19,548 nt of DNA from an uncultured Phocaeicola sp. GTDB lineage: Bacteria > Bacteroidota > Bacteroidia > Bacteroidales > Bacteroidaceae. Positions 1 through 7,094 of the stretch are shown in pieces. Numbering within the stretch: the first letter of the stretch is position 1; every line of letters starts with the position of its first letter. The stretch spans positions 1-19,548 of the forward strand of contig CAOYQO010000036.1 in assembly GCA_948566455.1 (NCBI GenBank). The letters run 5' to 3'. The notes beneath the pieces are model-generated. The model had not been told where the DNA came from and did no database searches. It saw nothing but the letters and a program-made list of their open reading frames with translations. A program made the position numbers and the translations under genes.

Positions 1-72
1 GGCCTTGTAGTTCAACGGATAGAATAGAAGTTTCCTAAACTTTAGATAGGGGTTCGATTCCCCTCGGGGCTA
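1..72 (+). tRNA. tRNA-Arg, anticodon CCT
   Basis: The sequence folds as a full cloverleaf. The acceptor stem pairs 1-7 with 65-71 (with several G-U pairs), the D stem 10-13 with 22-25, the anticodon stem 27-31 with 39-43, and the T stem 48-52 with 60-64 around the loop TTCGATT. The anticodon at 34-36 is CCT, which reads the arginine codon AGG. The discriminator base is A72 and it is followed by CAA, so the CCA tail is not encoded and must be added enzymatically, as is common in Bacteroidota. The gene begins at the first base of the window, so its promoter is outside. Confidence 0.95.
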
Positions 73-73
73 C

Positions 74-120
74 AAAGAGCAGTAAACAATTGTTATACAA
101 CCGTTTACTGCTCTTTTTTT
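74..120 (+). terminator. intrinsic terminator after tRNA-Arg
   Basis: An inverted repeat pairs AAGAGCAGTAAAC (about 75-87) with GTTTACTGCTCTT (about 103-115) and runs straight into a T tract ending at 119. This is a strong rho-independent terminator for the tRNA. The T tract on the opposite strand is short (TTT), so it would terminate the converging kbl transcript less well, although kbl has no other hairpin between its stop and this point. Confidence 0.85.
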
Positions 121-142
121 ACTGGATAGCTTTCAAATCTGC

Positions 143-1333
143 TTATTTAATCACCCCAAGTTCTTTGCCCACTTTAATAAATGCAGCAATTGCCTTATCC
201 AAATGTGCCTTTTCATGCCCGGCAGACAACTGGACACGGATACGTGCCTGTCCTTTCGGAACAACCGGATAATAGAAACCGGTTACATATATGCCCTCTT
301 TCTGCATCTTGGCGGCAAAATCCTGAGACAGTTTCGCATCATAAAGCATCACAGCACAAATCGCGCTCTGAGTTGGTTTGATGTCAAAACCGGCAGCCAG
401 CATCCTGTCACGGAAATAATTCACATTATCCATCAGCTTAGTATGCAAAGCATCACTTTCTTTCAATATCTTAAACATTTCCAGACTAGCACCGATAATG
501 GCAGGAGCTACAGAATTAGAGAATAAATAAGGACGGGAACGCTGGCGCAACATATCAATAATTTCTTTCTTACCGGTGGTAAATCCTCCCATTGCCCCAC
601 CAAATGCTTTACCTAATGTACCAGTAAAGATATCCACACGCCCGTATGCATTAAACTGTTCTGCCACGCCATGCCCTGTAGGACCTACTACACCGGCCGA
701 ATGAGATTCATCCACCATAACCAACGCGTCATACTTTTCCGCCAGTTCACAAATCTTATCCAATGGAGCCACATTACCATCCATCGAGAATACACCATCT
801 GTAGCAATAATACGATGACGCTGTGCCTGCGCTTCCTGCAAGCAACGTTCCAAGTCAGCCATATCAGCATTGGCATAACGATAGCGTTTTGCCTTACACA
901 AGCGTACACCATCTATAATAGATGCATGATTCAACGCATCTGAAATAATAGCGTCTTCTTCTGTAAACAGCGGTTCGAACAAACCACCGTTAGCATCAAA
1001 ACAAGCTGCATAAAGTATAGTATCTTCTGTTTTAAAATAATCAGAAATGGCAGCTTCCAGCTGTTTGTGCAAATCCTGAGTTCCACAGATAAAGCGTACG
1101 GAAGACATACCGAAGCCATGTGTGTCCATCGCCTCTTTGGCAGCATTGATCAAGCGTTGATTATCTGACAAACCTAAATAATTGTTGGCACAAAAGTTCA
1201 ACACATCTTCTCCGTCATTCACCTTGATGTCCGCACGCTGAGGTGTGGTAATTATACGTTCATTTTTATACAATCCGGCTGCCTTAATATCAGCCAGTTC
1301 CTTCGCAAGGAACTCCTTCATTTTACCATACAT
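143..1333 (-). CDS. kbl: glycine C-acetyltransferase (2-amino-3-ketobutyrate CoA ligase)
   Basis: This 396-aa cytosolic PLP enzyme converts 2-amino-3-oxobutyrate plus CoA into glycine and acetyl-CoA, the second step of threonine breakdown through threonine dehydrogenase. It belongs to the alpha-oxoamine synthase family of fold-type I aminotransferases. Visible family landmarks are NFCANNYLGL (46-55), the cofactor-stacking region with H136 in NHAS, the DESHS motif (D208, H211) that holds the PLP ring, and the PLP-binding lysine K242 in GTLGKAFGG. Its length matches E. coli Kbl (398 aa), and the start at MYGKM lines up with the E. coli N-terminus, so I keep it over the internal Met at residue 5. 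There is no clear Shine-Dalgarno. It is divergent from tdh, which makes its substrate; the 170-bp gap between them holds the controls of both. Confidence 0.95.
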   Translation of the reverse strand: MYGKMKEFLAKELADIKAAGLYKNERIITTPQRADIKVNDGEDVLNFCANNYLGLSDNQRLINAAKEAMDTHGFGMSSVRFICGTQDLHKQLEAAISDYFKTEDTILYAACFDANGGLFEPLFTEEDAIISDALNHASIIDGVRLCKAKRYRYANADMADLERCLQEAQAQRHRIIATDGVFSMDGNVAPLDKICELAEKYDALVMVDESHSAGVVGPTGHGVAEQFNAYGRVDIFTGTLGKAFGGAMGGFTTGKKEIIDMLRQRSRPYLFSNSVAPAIIGASLEMFKILKESDALHTKLMDNVNYFRDRMLAAGFDIKPTQSAICAVMLYDAKLSQDFAAKMQKEGIYVTGFYYPVVPKGQARIRVQLSAGHEKAHLDKAIAAFIKVGKELGVIK

Positions 1334-1435
1334 AGCTTTGTTTTTTTATTAAGTATATAGTTTAAGTTTAAAAATCAGTCTGACTTGACAAAGTTCTTAT
1401 TTTTTTTTGATATCCGATTAAATTATAGAGAAAAT

Positions 1436-1469
1436 TTTGATAAAATATGCAGTTTTCTATCTATCTTTG
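1436..1469 (+). promoter_or_regulatory. Bacteroides-type promoter for tdh
   Basis: TTTG at 1436-1439 and TATCTTTG at 1462-1469 match the Bacteroides -33/-7 consensus (TTTG and TAnnTTTG), with a 22-nt spacer that is slightly long. The predicted transcript starts around 1476, giving a short leader before the tdh ATG at 1504. I found no comparable exact box for kbl on the other strand. Confidence 0.65.
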
Positions 1470-1503
1470 CTTTCAAAAGAAAACTTAAAGCAAATAGCGA
1501 ACT

Positions 1504-2457
1504 ATGAAAAATGTATTAATTATCGGCTCCACCGGTCAGATCGGTTCGGAACTAACCATGAAATTGAGAAGTATTTACAATGGTAATATCGTAGCCGGAT
1601 ATATTCCCGGTGCTGAGCCTAAAGGGGAATTAAAAGAATCAGGCCCTTCTGCCATCGTAGATATCACCAACGAACAACAAATTGCCGAAACTGTATCAAA
1701 GTACAACATCGACACCATTTACAACCTGGCAGCCTTACTATCGGCTGTAGCAGAAGCCAAACCTCAACTAGCATGGAAAATAGGCATGGGAGGCCTGTTC
1801 AACGTATTGGAAGTAGCACGCGAAATGGGTTGCGCCGTATTTACCCCAAGTTCTATCGGTGTCTTCGGCAACAACACCCCTAAAGACAAGACCCCGCAAG
1901 ACACTATCCGTAATCCGCGTACCATGTATGGAGTTACAAAAGTATCAGGAGAATTACTGAGCGATTATTACCATATCCGTTTTGGCGTAGATACCCGCTC
2001 CGTTCGTTTCCCCGGATTAATTTCGTATGTCACACCTCCGGGTGGCGGGACTACCGATTATGCTGTAGACATCTATTATTCGGCTGTAAAAGGTGAAAAA
2101 TTTGAATGTCCTATTGCAGCCGGTACATTCATGGATATGATGTATATGCCTGACGGTTTACGTGCAGCCATTGAAATCATGGAAGCGAATCCCGACAAAC
2201 TAATTCATCGCAATTCGTTCAACATTGCTTCAATGAGTTTTGATCCGGAAATTATTTATAACAATATAAAGAAGTATATGCCCGACTTCCATATGGAGTA
2301 CAAAGTAGATCCACTACGTCAAGCTATCGCCGAATCATGGCCGAACTCACTGGACGACACTTGTGCCCGTGAGGAATGGGGATGGAAACCGGAATATGAT
2401 CTAGACAGCATGACACAGGATATGCTTGCCAAACTAAAAATACGATTCAATAAATAA
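1504..2457 (+). CDS. tdh: L-threonine 3-dehydrogenase, NAD-dependent epimerase-like (SDR) type
   Basis: This 317-aa protein of the extended short-chain dehydrogenase/UDP-galactose 4-epimerase fold should oxidise L-threonine to 2-amino-3-oxobutyrate with NAD+. The Rossmann motif GSTGQIG lies at 8-14, the second cofactor segment NLAALLSA at 74-81, and the active site consists of S116/S117 in TPSSIGVFG with Y142 and K146 in YGVTK. The segment RFPGLISY followed by PGGGTTDYA is characteristic of the epimerase-type threonine dehydrogenases, which differ from the zinc-containing E. coli Tdh. Lying next to kbl, the partner enzyme, strongly supports this over a nucleotide-sugar epimerase. It begins MKNVLIIGSTG with no room for a longer Rossmann N-terminus. 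Confidence 0.92.
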   Translation: MKNVLIIGSTGQIGSELTMKLRSIYNGNIVAGYIPGAEPKGELKESGPSAIVDITNEQQIAETVSKYNIDTIYNLAALLSAVAEAKPQLAWKIGMGGLFNVLEVAREMGCAVFTPSSIGVFGNNTPKDKTPQDTIRNPRTMYGVTKVSGELLSDYYHIRFGVDTRSVRFPGLISYVTPPGGGTTDYAVDIYYSAVKGEKFECPIAAGTFMDMMYMPDGLRAAIEIMEANPDKLIHRNSFNIASMSFDPEIIYNNIKKYMPDFHMEYKVDPLRQAIAESWPNSLDDTCAREEWGWKPEYDLDSMTQDMLAKLKIRFNK

Positions 2458-2477
2458 ACCACTAATATTGAATAAAT

Positions 2478-2525
2478 AAAATAGCCTTCTCTATTCTATA
2501 TGGAAAAGATAGAGAAGGCTATTTT
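2478..2525 (+). terminator. intrinsic terminator after tdh
   Basis: A 16-bp perfect stem pairs AAATAGCCTTCTCTAT (2479-2494) with ATAGAGAAGGCTATTT (2509-2524), with a 14-nt loop and an ATTTTTAT tail. Because the left arm starts with A-rich sequence, it could work on both strands, but only tdh reads into it. Confidence 0.85.
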
Positions 2526-2534
2526 TATACATTT

Positions 2535-2568
2535 CTTGCACTTATATAAAATTTTGATCGTATCTTCG
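2535..2568 (+). promoter_or_regulatory. probable promoter for the PfkB kinase
   Basis: TATCTTCG at 2561-2568 is one base off the Bacteroides -7 box TAnnTTTG, and CTTG at 2535-2538 is a plausible weak -33 box 22 nt upstream. The position, about 30 bases before the kinase ATG and just after the tdh terminator, fits. Confidence 0.45.
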
Positions 2569-2599
2569 TGCAAATTAACATACTGATTAAAAACATACT

Positions 2600-3664
2600 A
2601 TGAATACAAGAGCTATTACCCAGAACAAGAAAGTCGTTACATTCGGAGAAGTAATGCTAAGGCTGACCGCCCCCAATTTCCAGCGCTTTTCCCAAACAAA
2701 CGAGTTTATTGCTACTTATGGAGGAAGTGAAGCGAATGTAGCCATATCACTGGTCAACTTCGGCATCCCCACAGAATTCGTTACCAGACTTCCCGAGAAT
2801 GCAATGGCACAAGCCTGCGTAAACTCACTCCAAGCTTACGGATTAGGTACAGACGGCATTATTTATGGTGGGAAACGCATGGGATTATACTTTCTGGAAA
2901 GCGGTGCAGCATTTCGTAACTCCAATGTAGTATATGACCGTGAAGGCTCTTCCTTTGCCACTTTACGTCCCGGCATGATAGACTGGGAAAAGATTCTTTC
3001 CGATGCAGGCTGGTTCCACTGGTCGGGTATAGCAGCGTCCCTGTCACAGGAAGGAGCAGATGCCTGCCTGGAAGCACTGCAAACAGCAGACCGCCTGGGA
3101 TTAACAATCTCATGCGACTTAAATTTCCGCAAAAAATTATGGAATTACGGTAAATCCGCATCAGAGGTAATGCTCCCCCTTGTTCAATATAGTGATGTCA
3201 TTTTTGGTGCAGAACCCGAATACAAAGAAATTTTCGGCATTCCCCCGGTAGGTTTTAAAGCTGTAGACACCTCATATCCATTAGATTTGTCCGGTTTCAA
3301 AGTATTCGGTCAAAAAGTATCAGAACAAGCTCCCCGATGCCAGAAAATGTTTCTGGAGTTGCGTAATACCATCACTTCCAATCACAATCTGCTGGCAGCC
3401 ATACTTTATTCTAAAGGAACATTAAGGCATACCGGCATTTACGATATTGTCCATGAAGTAGACCGTGTGGGTGCAGGAGATGCATTTGTAGGCGGCATGA
3501 TTTATGGTTTGCTGACCTACCCCGACAATGACCAAAAAACATTGGAATTCGCCCTTGCCGCATCTGCATTGAAAAATACCATATATGGAGATTTCAATCA
3601 AGTAACAGTAGAAGAAGTGGAAGAGTTAATGCAAGGAAACACTTCAGGAAGAGTAGTCAGATAA
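2600..3664 (+). CDS. kdgK: PfkB-family sugar kinase, probable 2-keto-3-deoxygluconate kinase
   Basis: This 354-aa ribokinase/PfkB-fold kinase most resembles 2-dehydro-3-deoxygluconate (KDG) kinases, which phosphorylate KDG to KDPG in hexuronate breakdown. The N-terminal VTFGEVMLRL (13-22) and the substrate-loop GGSEANVA (41-48) are typical of KDG kinases, CDLNFRKKLW (172-181) is a central conserved segment, and DRVGAGDAF (288-296) contains the anion hole and catalytic base D294. It has its own promoter and ends before a hairpin shared with secDF. In many bacteria the KDPG aldolase gene (eda) follows directly; here it does not, so either the partner is elsewhere or the substrate differs (fructose or another keto-sugar). 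The kinase family is certain; the exact sugar is inferred. Confidence 0.8.
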   Translation: MNTRAITQNKKVVTFGEVMLRLTAPNFQRFSQTNEFIATYGGSEANVAISLVNFGIPTEFVTRLPENAMAQACVNSLQAYGLGTDGIIYGGKRMGLYFLESGAAFRNSNVVYDREGSSFATLRPGMIDWEKILSDAGWFHWSGIAASLSQEGADACLEALQTADRLGLTISCDLNFRKKLWNYGKSASEVMLPLVQYSDVIFGAEPEYKEIFGIPPVGFKAVDTSYPLDLSGFKVFGQKVSEQAPRCQKMFLELRNTITSNHNLLAAILYSKGTLRHTGIYDIVHEVDRVGAGDAFVGGMIYGLLTYPDNDQKTLEFALAASALKNTIYGDFNQVTVEEVEELMQGNTSGRVVR

Positions 3665-3718
3665 CTATTTTCACGATTATAGCCAAACAGAATTGATCTG
3701 CAAGATACAGCGTAAAAA

Positions 3719-3806
3719 AGCAAGTTAACTTCATGGGACAAGCAAGTTAAGTTGAAATGCCAAGCAAGCTAAGTTACTTACCCAATGTACTTAAGTTAAT
3801 TTTTGA
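3719..3806. repeat. degenerate 22-nt tandem repeat, about four units
   Basis: Four consecutive units at 3719-3740, 3741-3762, 3763-3784 and 3785-3806 keep an exact 22-nt spacing. The first three begin AGCAAG followed by TTAA or CTAA. Units 2-4 share TTAAGTT or CTAAGTT at 3747, 3769 and 3791, exactly 22 nt apart. Units 1 and 2 agree at about 16 of 22 positions and 2 and 3 at about 15; unit 4 is the most diverged. The array lies in noncoding sequence between the convergent kinase and secDF genes. I see no protein or RNA gene in it. Confidence 0.7.
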
Positions 3807-3862
3807 AGCCACAGAAGATTCATCTACCCTTTTTCCACAAACCAATTCCAATCGACCATTAT

Positions 3863-3904
3863 AAAAAGAGGAGGATGCTCATGAATGAGCATCCTCCTCT
3901 TTTT
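3863..3904. terminator. bidirectional terminator between the kinase and secDF
   Basis: The arms AAAAAGAGGAGGATGCTCAT (3863-3882) and its complement (3885-3904) form a nearly 20-bp perfect stem with a tiny loop, flanked by A's on the left and T's on the right. It can therefore stop transcripts from either side: the kinase on the plus strand and secDF, whose stop codon lies at 3929, on the minus strand. Confidence 0.9.
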
Positions 3905-3928
3905 ATTTATTTCTTAAAAGAAACCTTC

Positions 3929-6916
3929 TTATGCCTTTGTTTCTTCCGGCATCTTGTTACCCATAGTCAGGTAAGCGATAGGAGCAGCAATGAAGATAGA
4001 AGACAATGTACCGATCACAACGCCCAAAATCATTGCAAAGGCGAAGCTGCGGATACTGTCACCACCCAGCACGAAGATACACAACAATACGATCAATGTA
4101 CTTAATGAAGTATTGATGGTACGAGCCAAAGTAGTATTCAATGAATCATTAAACAACTGCATACGGTTACGTTTCGGATACAGACCGAAGAACTCACGGA
4201 TACGGTCAAAGATAACCACCTTGTCATTGATAGAATAACCGATAGCGGTCAAAATAGCGCCAATAAAAGTCTGGTCAATTTCCAATGAGAACGGAACCCA
4301 TCCATAACATAACGAGTATGCACCGATGATCAAAATAGTATCGACAGCCAATGCAACAGTCGCACCCACACTATAAGCTACATTGCGGAAACGCAGCAAG
4401 ATATACAAACCGATAGCCACCAATGCAAACAATACAGACCAGACAGCCGAAGTCTTGATATCATCAGCGATACTAGGACCTACTTTCTGAGAACTGATGA
4501 TAGAACCACCGACACGATTATCACGGTCAATAAAGATTTCCAATGTAGTACCTTCGCCCAGCAAGTTACCATCTTTCAAAGACTGATACAAGAACTCTTC
4601 AATTTCAGAGTCGATAGTAGGAGAATCTTCATTAATACGGTAATTGGTTGTAATACGGATTGTCTTCTTGTCTGTACCCAAAGCAATAGCCTGTACATTA
4701 TCTTCTGTGATTTTCTTCTTCAACAGGTCACGCACTGTTTCAGGTTCAACCTGCTGTTCAAACTGAACTACGAAGTTACGTCCACCGGTAAAGTCAATAC
4801 TCTGCGCCAAACCACGGATAAAGAATGAAATGATACAGATAACGATAATCGCTCCGAATACCGTGAATGAACGTTTCATCATTCCCATAAAGTTGTAATT
4901 CACGTTCTGCATCAGATTCTTGGAGATCCCTGTAGTGAATGTCAAGTTCAACCACTTGTCTTTATTCATGAAGTGCTCATAAACAATACGGGTCAAGAAT
5001 ACTGCTGTAAAGAATGAGCAGAGGATACCGATAATCAACGTAGTGGCAAAACCACGAATCGGACCCGTACCGAAATAGAACAGAATGATACCAGTGATAA
5101 TTGATGTCAAGTTTGAGTCAAAAATAGCAGAGAATGCGTTAGAATAACCGTCTGCTAAAGCAGCCTTAACAGTTTTACCGGCTCTCAATTCTTCTTTTGT
5201 ACGTTCATAAATCAACACGTTAGCATCTACAGCCATACCCAATGACAACACCATACCGGCAATACCAGACATGGTCAGTGCAGCTTGGAACGAGGTAAGG
5301 ATTCCTAATGTGAAGAAGAAGTTAACAACCAATGCGCAGTTGGCAACCATACCCGGAATCAATCCGTACATAGCGCACATATAGATCATCAACAGAATCA
5401 ACGCAACAACAAATGAAATAATACCTTGATTGATAGATTCCTGACCCAATGACGGACCAACAATATCCTCCTGAACGATACGTGCAGGAGCAGGCATCTT
5501 ACCAGACTTCAATACGTTAGCCAAGTCTTTTGTCACCTCCGGGGTAAAGTTACCGGTAATCTGAGAGTGTCCCCCCGTAATTTCACCGTTTACATTCGGA
5601 GCGCTGTATACGTAACCATCCAGTACGATAGCGATAGCCTTGCCTACATTGTTCTTTGTCAGAACAGCCCAGCGGCGTGCGCCGTCAGTGTTCATAGACA
5701 TACTGACACAAGGCTTGTTGAACTGGTCATATTCATCTTTAGCATCAGTGATCACATCACCTTCCAACGGAGCACGTCCGTTACGTTCAGTAGACTTGAT
5801 AGCATACAATTCAAAAATACGTCCCTGCTTGTCAAAGTCAGCAGCCTTTACACCCCATTTCAAACGAAGATCTTTCGGCAACATTTCTTTCACTTCTTTC
5901 ATAGCAAGGTACTGGTTTACCTGAGCAGTATCTTTATAATCGGCATAACCTACCACCGACCCGTAACCATTCGGATTTAATTGAAGAACAGAAGCCAACG
6001 GATGTTCTTTCTTCATCTGCTCCATTGCGGCAGAATTACTTGCCGTTTCGCCTTTCAATGCGGCTGCAAGACTGTCGGCAGCAGAAATTGCAGAAGCCTG
6101 TGCGACAGCAACAGTATCAGTAGCTACAGAATCAGCAGAAGCAGCACCACTTTCAACGGCAAGAATATCACGCAGTCTGTTATCTACAGAAGAAAGATAA
6201 GGAACTATTTCTTTTGCGTCGAAAGTTTCCCAGAATTCCAAGTTAGCAGATCCCTGCAACAGTTTTCTGACACGTTCCGGTTCTTTGATACCCGGCAGTT
6301 CCACCATGATACGGCCCATCTTTCCTTCCAACGCCTGAATGTTAGGCTGTGCCACACCAAAACGGTCAATACGTGTACGTAATACATTATAAGAGTTGTC
6401 GATAGCAGCCTTTACCTCTTCGCGCAATACTTTTTCAACTTCACTGTCGGAACTGCGGGTGGTTACTTTGTCTTTCAACTGCTGAGTAGCAAATAATTCA
6501 GCCAATTTGCCATTGGGAGCTTGTTTCTTATACTCTTTTACAAAAAGAGTGATAAAGTCATCCTGACTAGTGATAGATTGTTTTGATGCTTCTGCAACCG
6601 CTTTGTTAAAAGCTTCATCAGTCTTGTTGTCAGCCAAAGCCTTCACTACATCCGGTACAGAAACTTCAAGAATAACGTTCATACCACCTTTCAGGTCCAG
6701 ACCCAGACCAATCTCCATCTCGCGACACTGTTTCAGCGTATAACTACCCAAATAAACTTTTTCATTCTGCATAGAATCAAGGTAATGTGCTTCACCTTTC
6801 GGGTCTTGTGCCGCTTTGTCCATGTGATAGCGGGTCACAAAAGAGAAAGAAAGATAAAACACACATACAAGGGTGAGTAATACCGCAAAAACCTTTACAA
6901 ATCCTTTGTTTTGCAT
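3929..6916 (-). CDS. secDF: protein translocase subunit SecDF (fused SecD-SecF)
   Basis: This 995-aa inner-membrane protein is a single-chain SecD-SecF fusion, the usual form in Bacteroidota. It uses the proton gradient to pull exported proteins out of the SecYEG channel. Residues 7-28 form the first membrane helix. LGLDLKGG (71-78) is the SecD signature. A long periplasmic region follows, with an Ala/Ser-rich low-complexity stretch at about 254-300. The SecD membrane block spans about 495-650, with VDANVLIYERTKEE (563-576) carrying the conserved Asp of the proton path. The SecF half begins about 680, with SIDFTGG (706-712), a second periplasmic domain, and AIGYSINDKVVIFDRIRE (891-908) in its membrane block. 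The start directly precedes the first helix. It is transcribed alone, from the -7 box at 6975-6982. Confidence 0.96.
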   Translation of the reverse strand: MQNKGFVKVFAVLLTLVCVFYLSFSFVTRYHMDKAAQDPKGEAHYLDSMQNEKVYLGSYTLKQCREMEIGLGLDLKGGMNVILEVSVPDVVKALADNKTDEAFNKAVAEASKQSITSQDDFITLFVKEYKKQAPNGKLAELFATQQLKDKVTTRSSDSEVEKVLREEVKAAIDNSYNVLRTRIDRFGVAQPNIQALEGKMGRIMVELPGIKEPERVRKLLQGSANLEFWETFDAKEIVPYLSSVDNRLRDILAVESGAASADSVATDTVAVAQASAISAADSLAAALKGETASNSAAMEQMKKEHPLASVLQLNPNGYGSVVGYADYKDTAQVNQYLAMKEVKEMLPKDLRLKWGVKAADFDKQGRIFELYAIKSTERNGRAPLEGDVITDAKDEYDQFNKPCVSMSMNTDGARRWAVLTKNNVGKAIAIVLDGYVYSAPNVNGEITGGHSQITGNFTPEVTKDLANVLKSGKMPAPARIVQEDIVGPSLGQESINQGIISFVVALILLMIYMCAMYGLIPGMVANCALVVNFFFTLGILTSFQAALTMSGIAGMVLSLGMAVDANVLIYERTKEELRAGKTVKAALADGYSNAFSAIFDSNLTSIITGIILFYFGTGPIRGFATTLIIGILCSFFTAVFLTRIVYEHFMNKDKWLNLTFTTGISKNLMQNVNYNFMGMMKRSFTVFGAIIVICIISFFIRGLAQSIDFTGGRNFVVQFEQQVEPETVRDLLKKKITEDNVQAIALGTDKKTIRITTNYRINEDSPTIDSEIEEFLYQSLKDGNLLGEGTTLEIFIDRDNRVGGSIISSQKVGPSIADDIKTSAVWSVLFALVAIGLYILLRFRNVAYSVGATVALAVDTILIIGAYSLCYGWVPFSLEIDQTFIGAILTAIGYSINDKVVIFDRIREFFGLYPKRNRMQLFNDSLNTTLARTINTSLSTLIVLLCIFVLGGDSIRSFAFAMILGVVIGTLSSIFIAAPIAYLTMGNKMPEETKA

Positions 6917-6974
6917 GTTACTTTGAAATTTATTATTTTTACTTTTTGATTAATTCTTAGTTTATACAAGGTTG

Positions 6975-6982
6975 CAAATATA
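6975..6982 (-). promoter_or_regulatory. -7 promoter box for secDF
   Basis: Read on the minus strand this is TATATTTG, an exact Bacteroides TAnnTTTG box, about 60 bases before the secDF ATG. The nearest TTTG for a -33 box lies at 7009-7012, 26 nt away, which is longer than ideal. Confidence 0.5.
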
Positions 6983-7040
6983 GTTTTTTTTTCACATTCC
7001 CACGGTATCAAACACAAATATTTAGATTCCAAAAGAGAAA

Positions 7041-7070
7041 AAAGGCTGCAAAAGCATTTTTTGCAGCCTA
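7041..7070 (-). terminator. intrinsic terminator after the M3 oligopeptidase gene
   Basis: Read on the minus strand, AGGCTGCAAAA pairs with TTTTGCAGCCT across a short loop and is followed by a T-rich tail (7031-7044). It sits just after the oligopeptidase stop codon at 7095 and ends the four-gene minus-strand operon, insulating secDF downstream. Confidence 0.85.
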
Positions 7071-7094
7071 AATTATTCTATCTCACAGTCTATT

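Noticed and set aside
90..526. Plus-strand open frames across the kbl region
   Set aside because: They are antisense to kbl, have no family resemblance, and kbl is a full-length match to its family.
1375..1383. TCAGTCTGA occurring both in the kbl-tdh gap and at about 15873-15881 before the rhuM-like gene
   Set aside because: Nine bases shared twice in 19.5 kb of AT-rich DNA, at different distances from promoters, is compatible with chance; not enough for a shared operator.
3803..4238. Plus-strand frames over the terminator and the 3' end of secDF
   Set aside because: They run through a clear terminator hairpin and are antisense to conserved SecF sequence.
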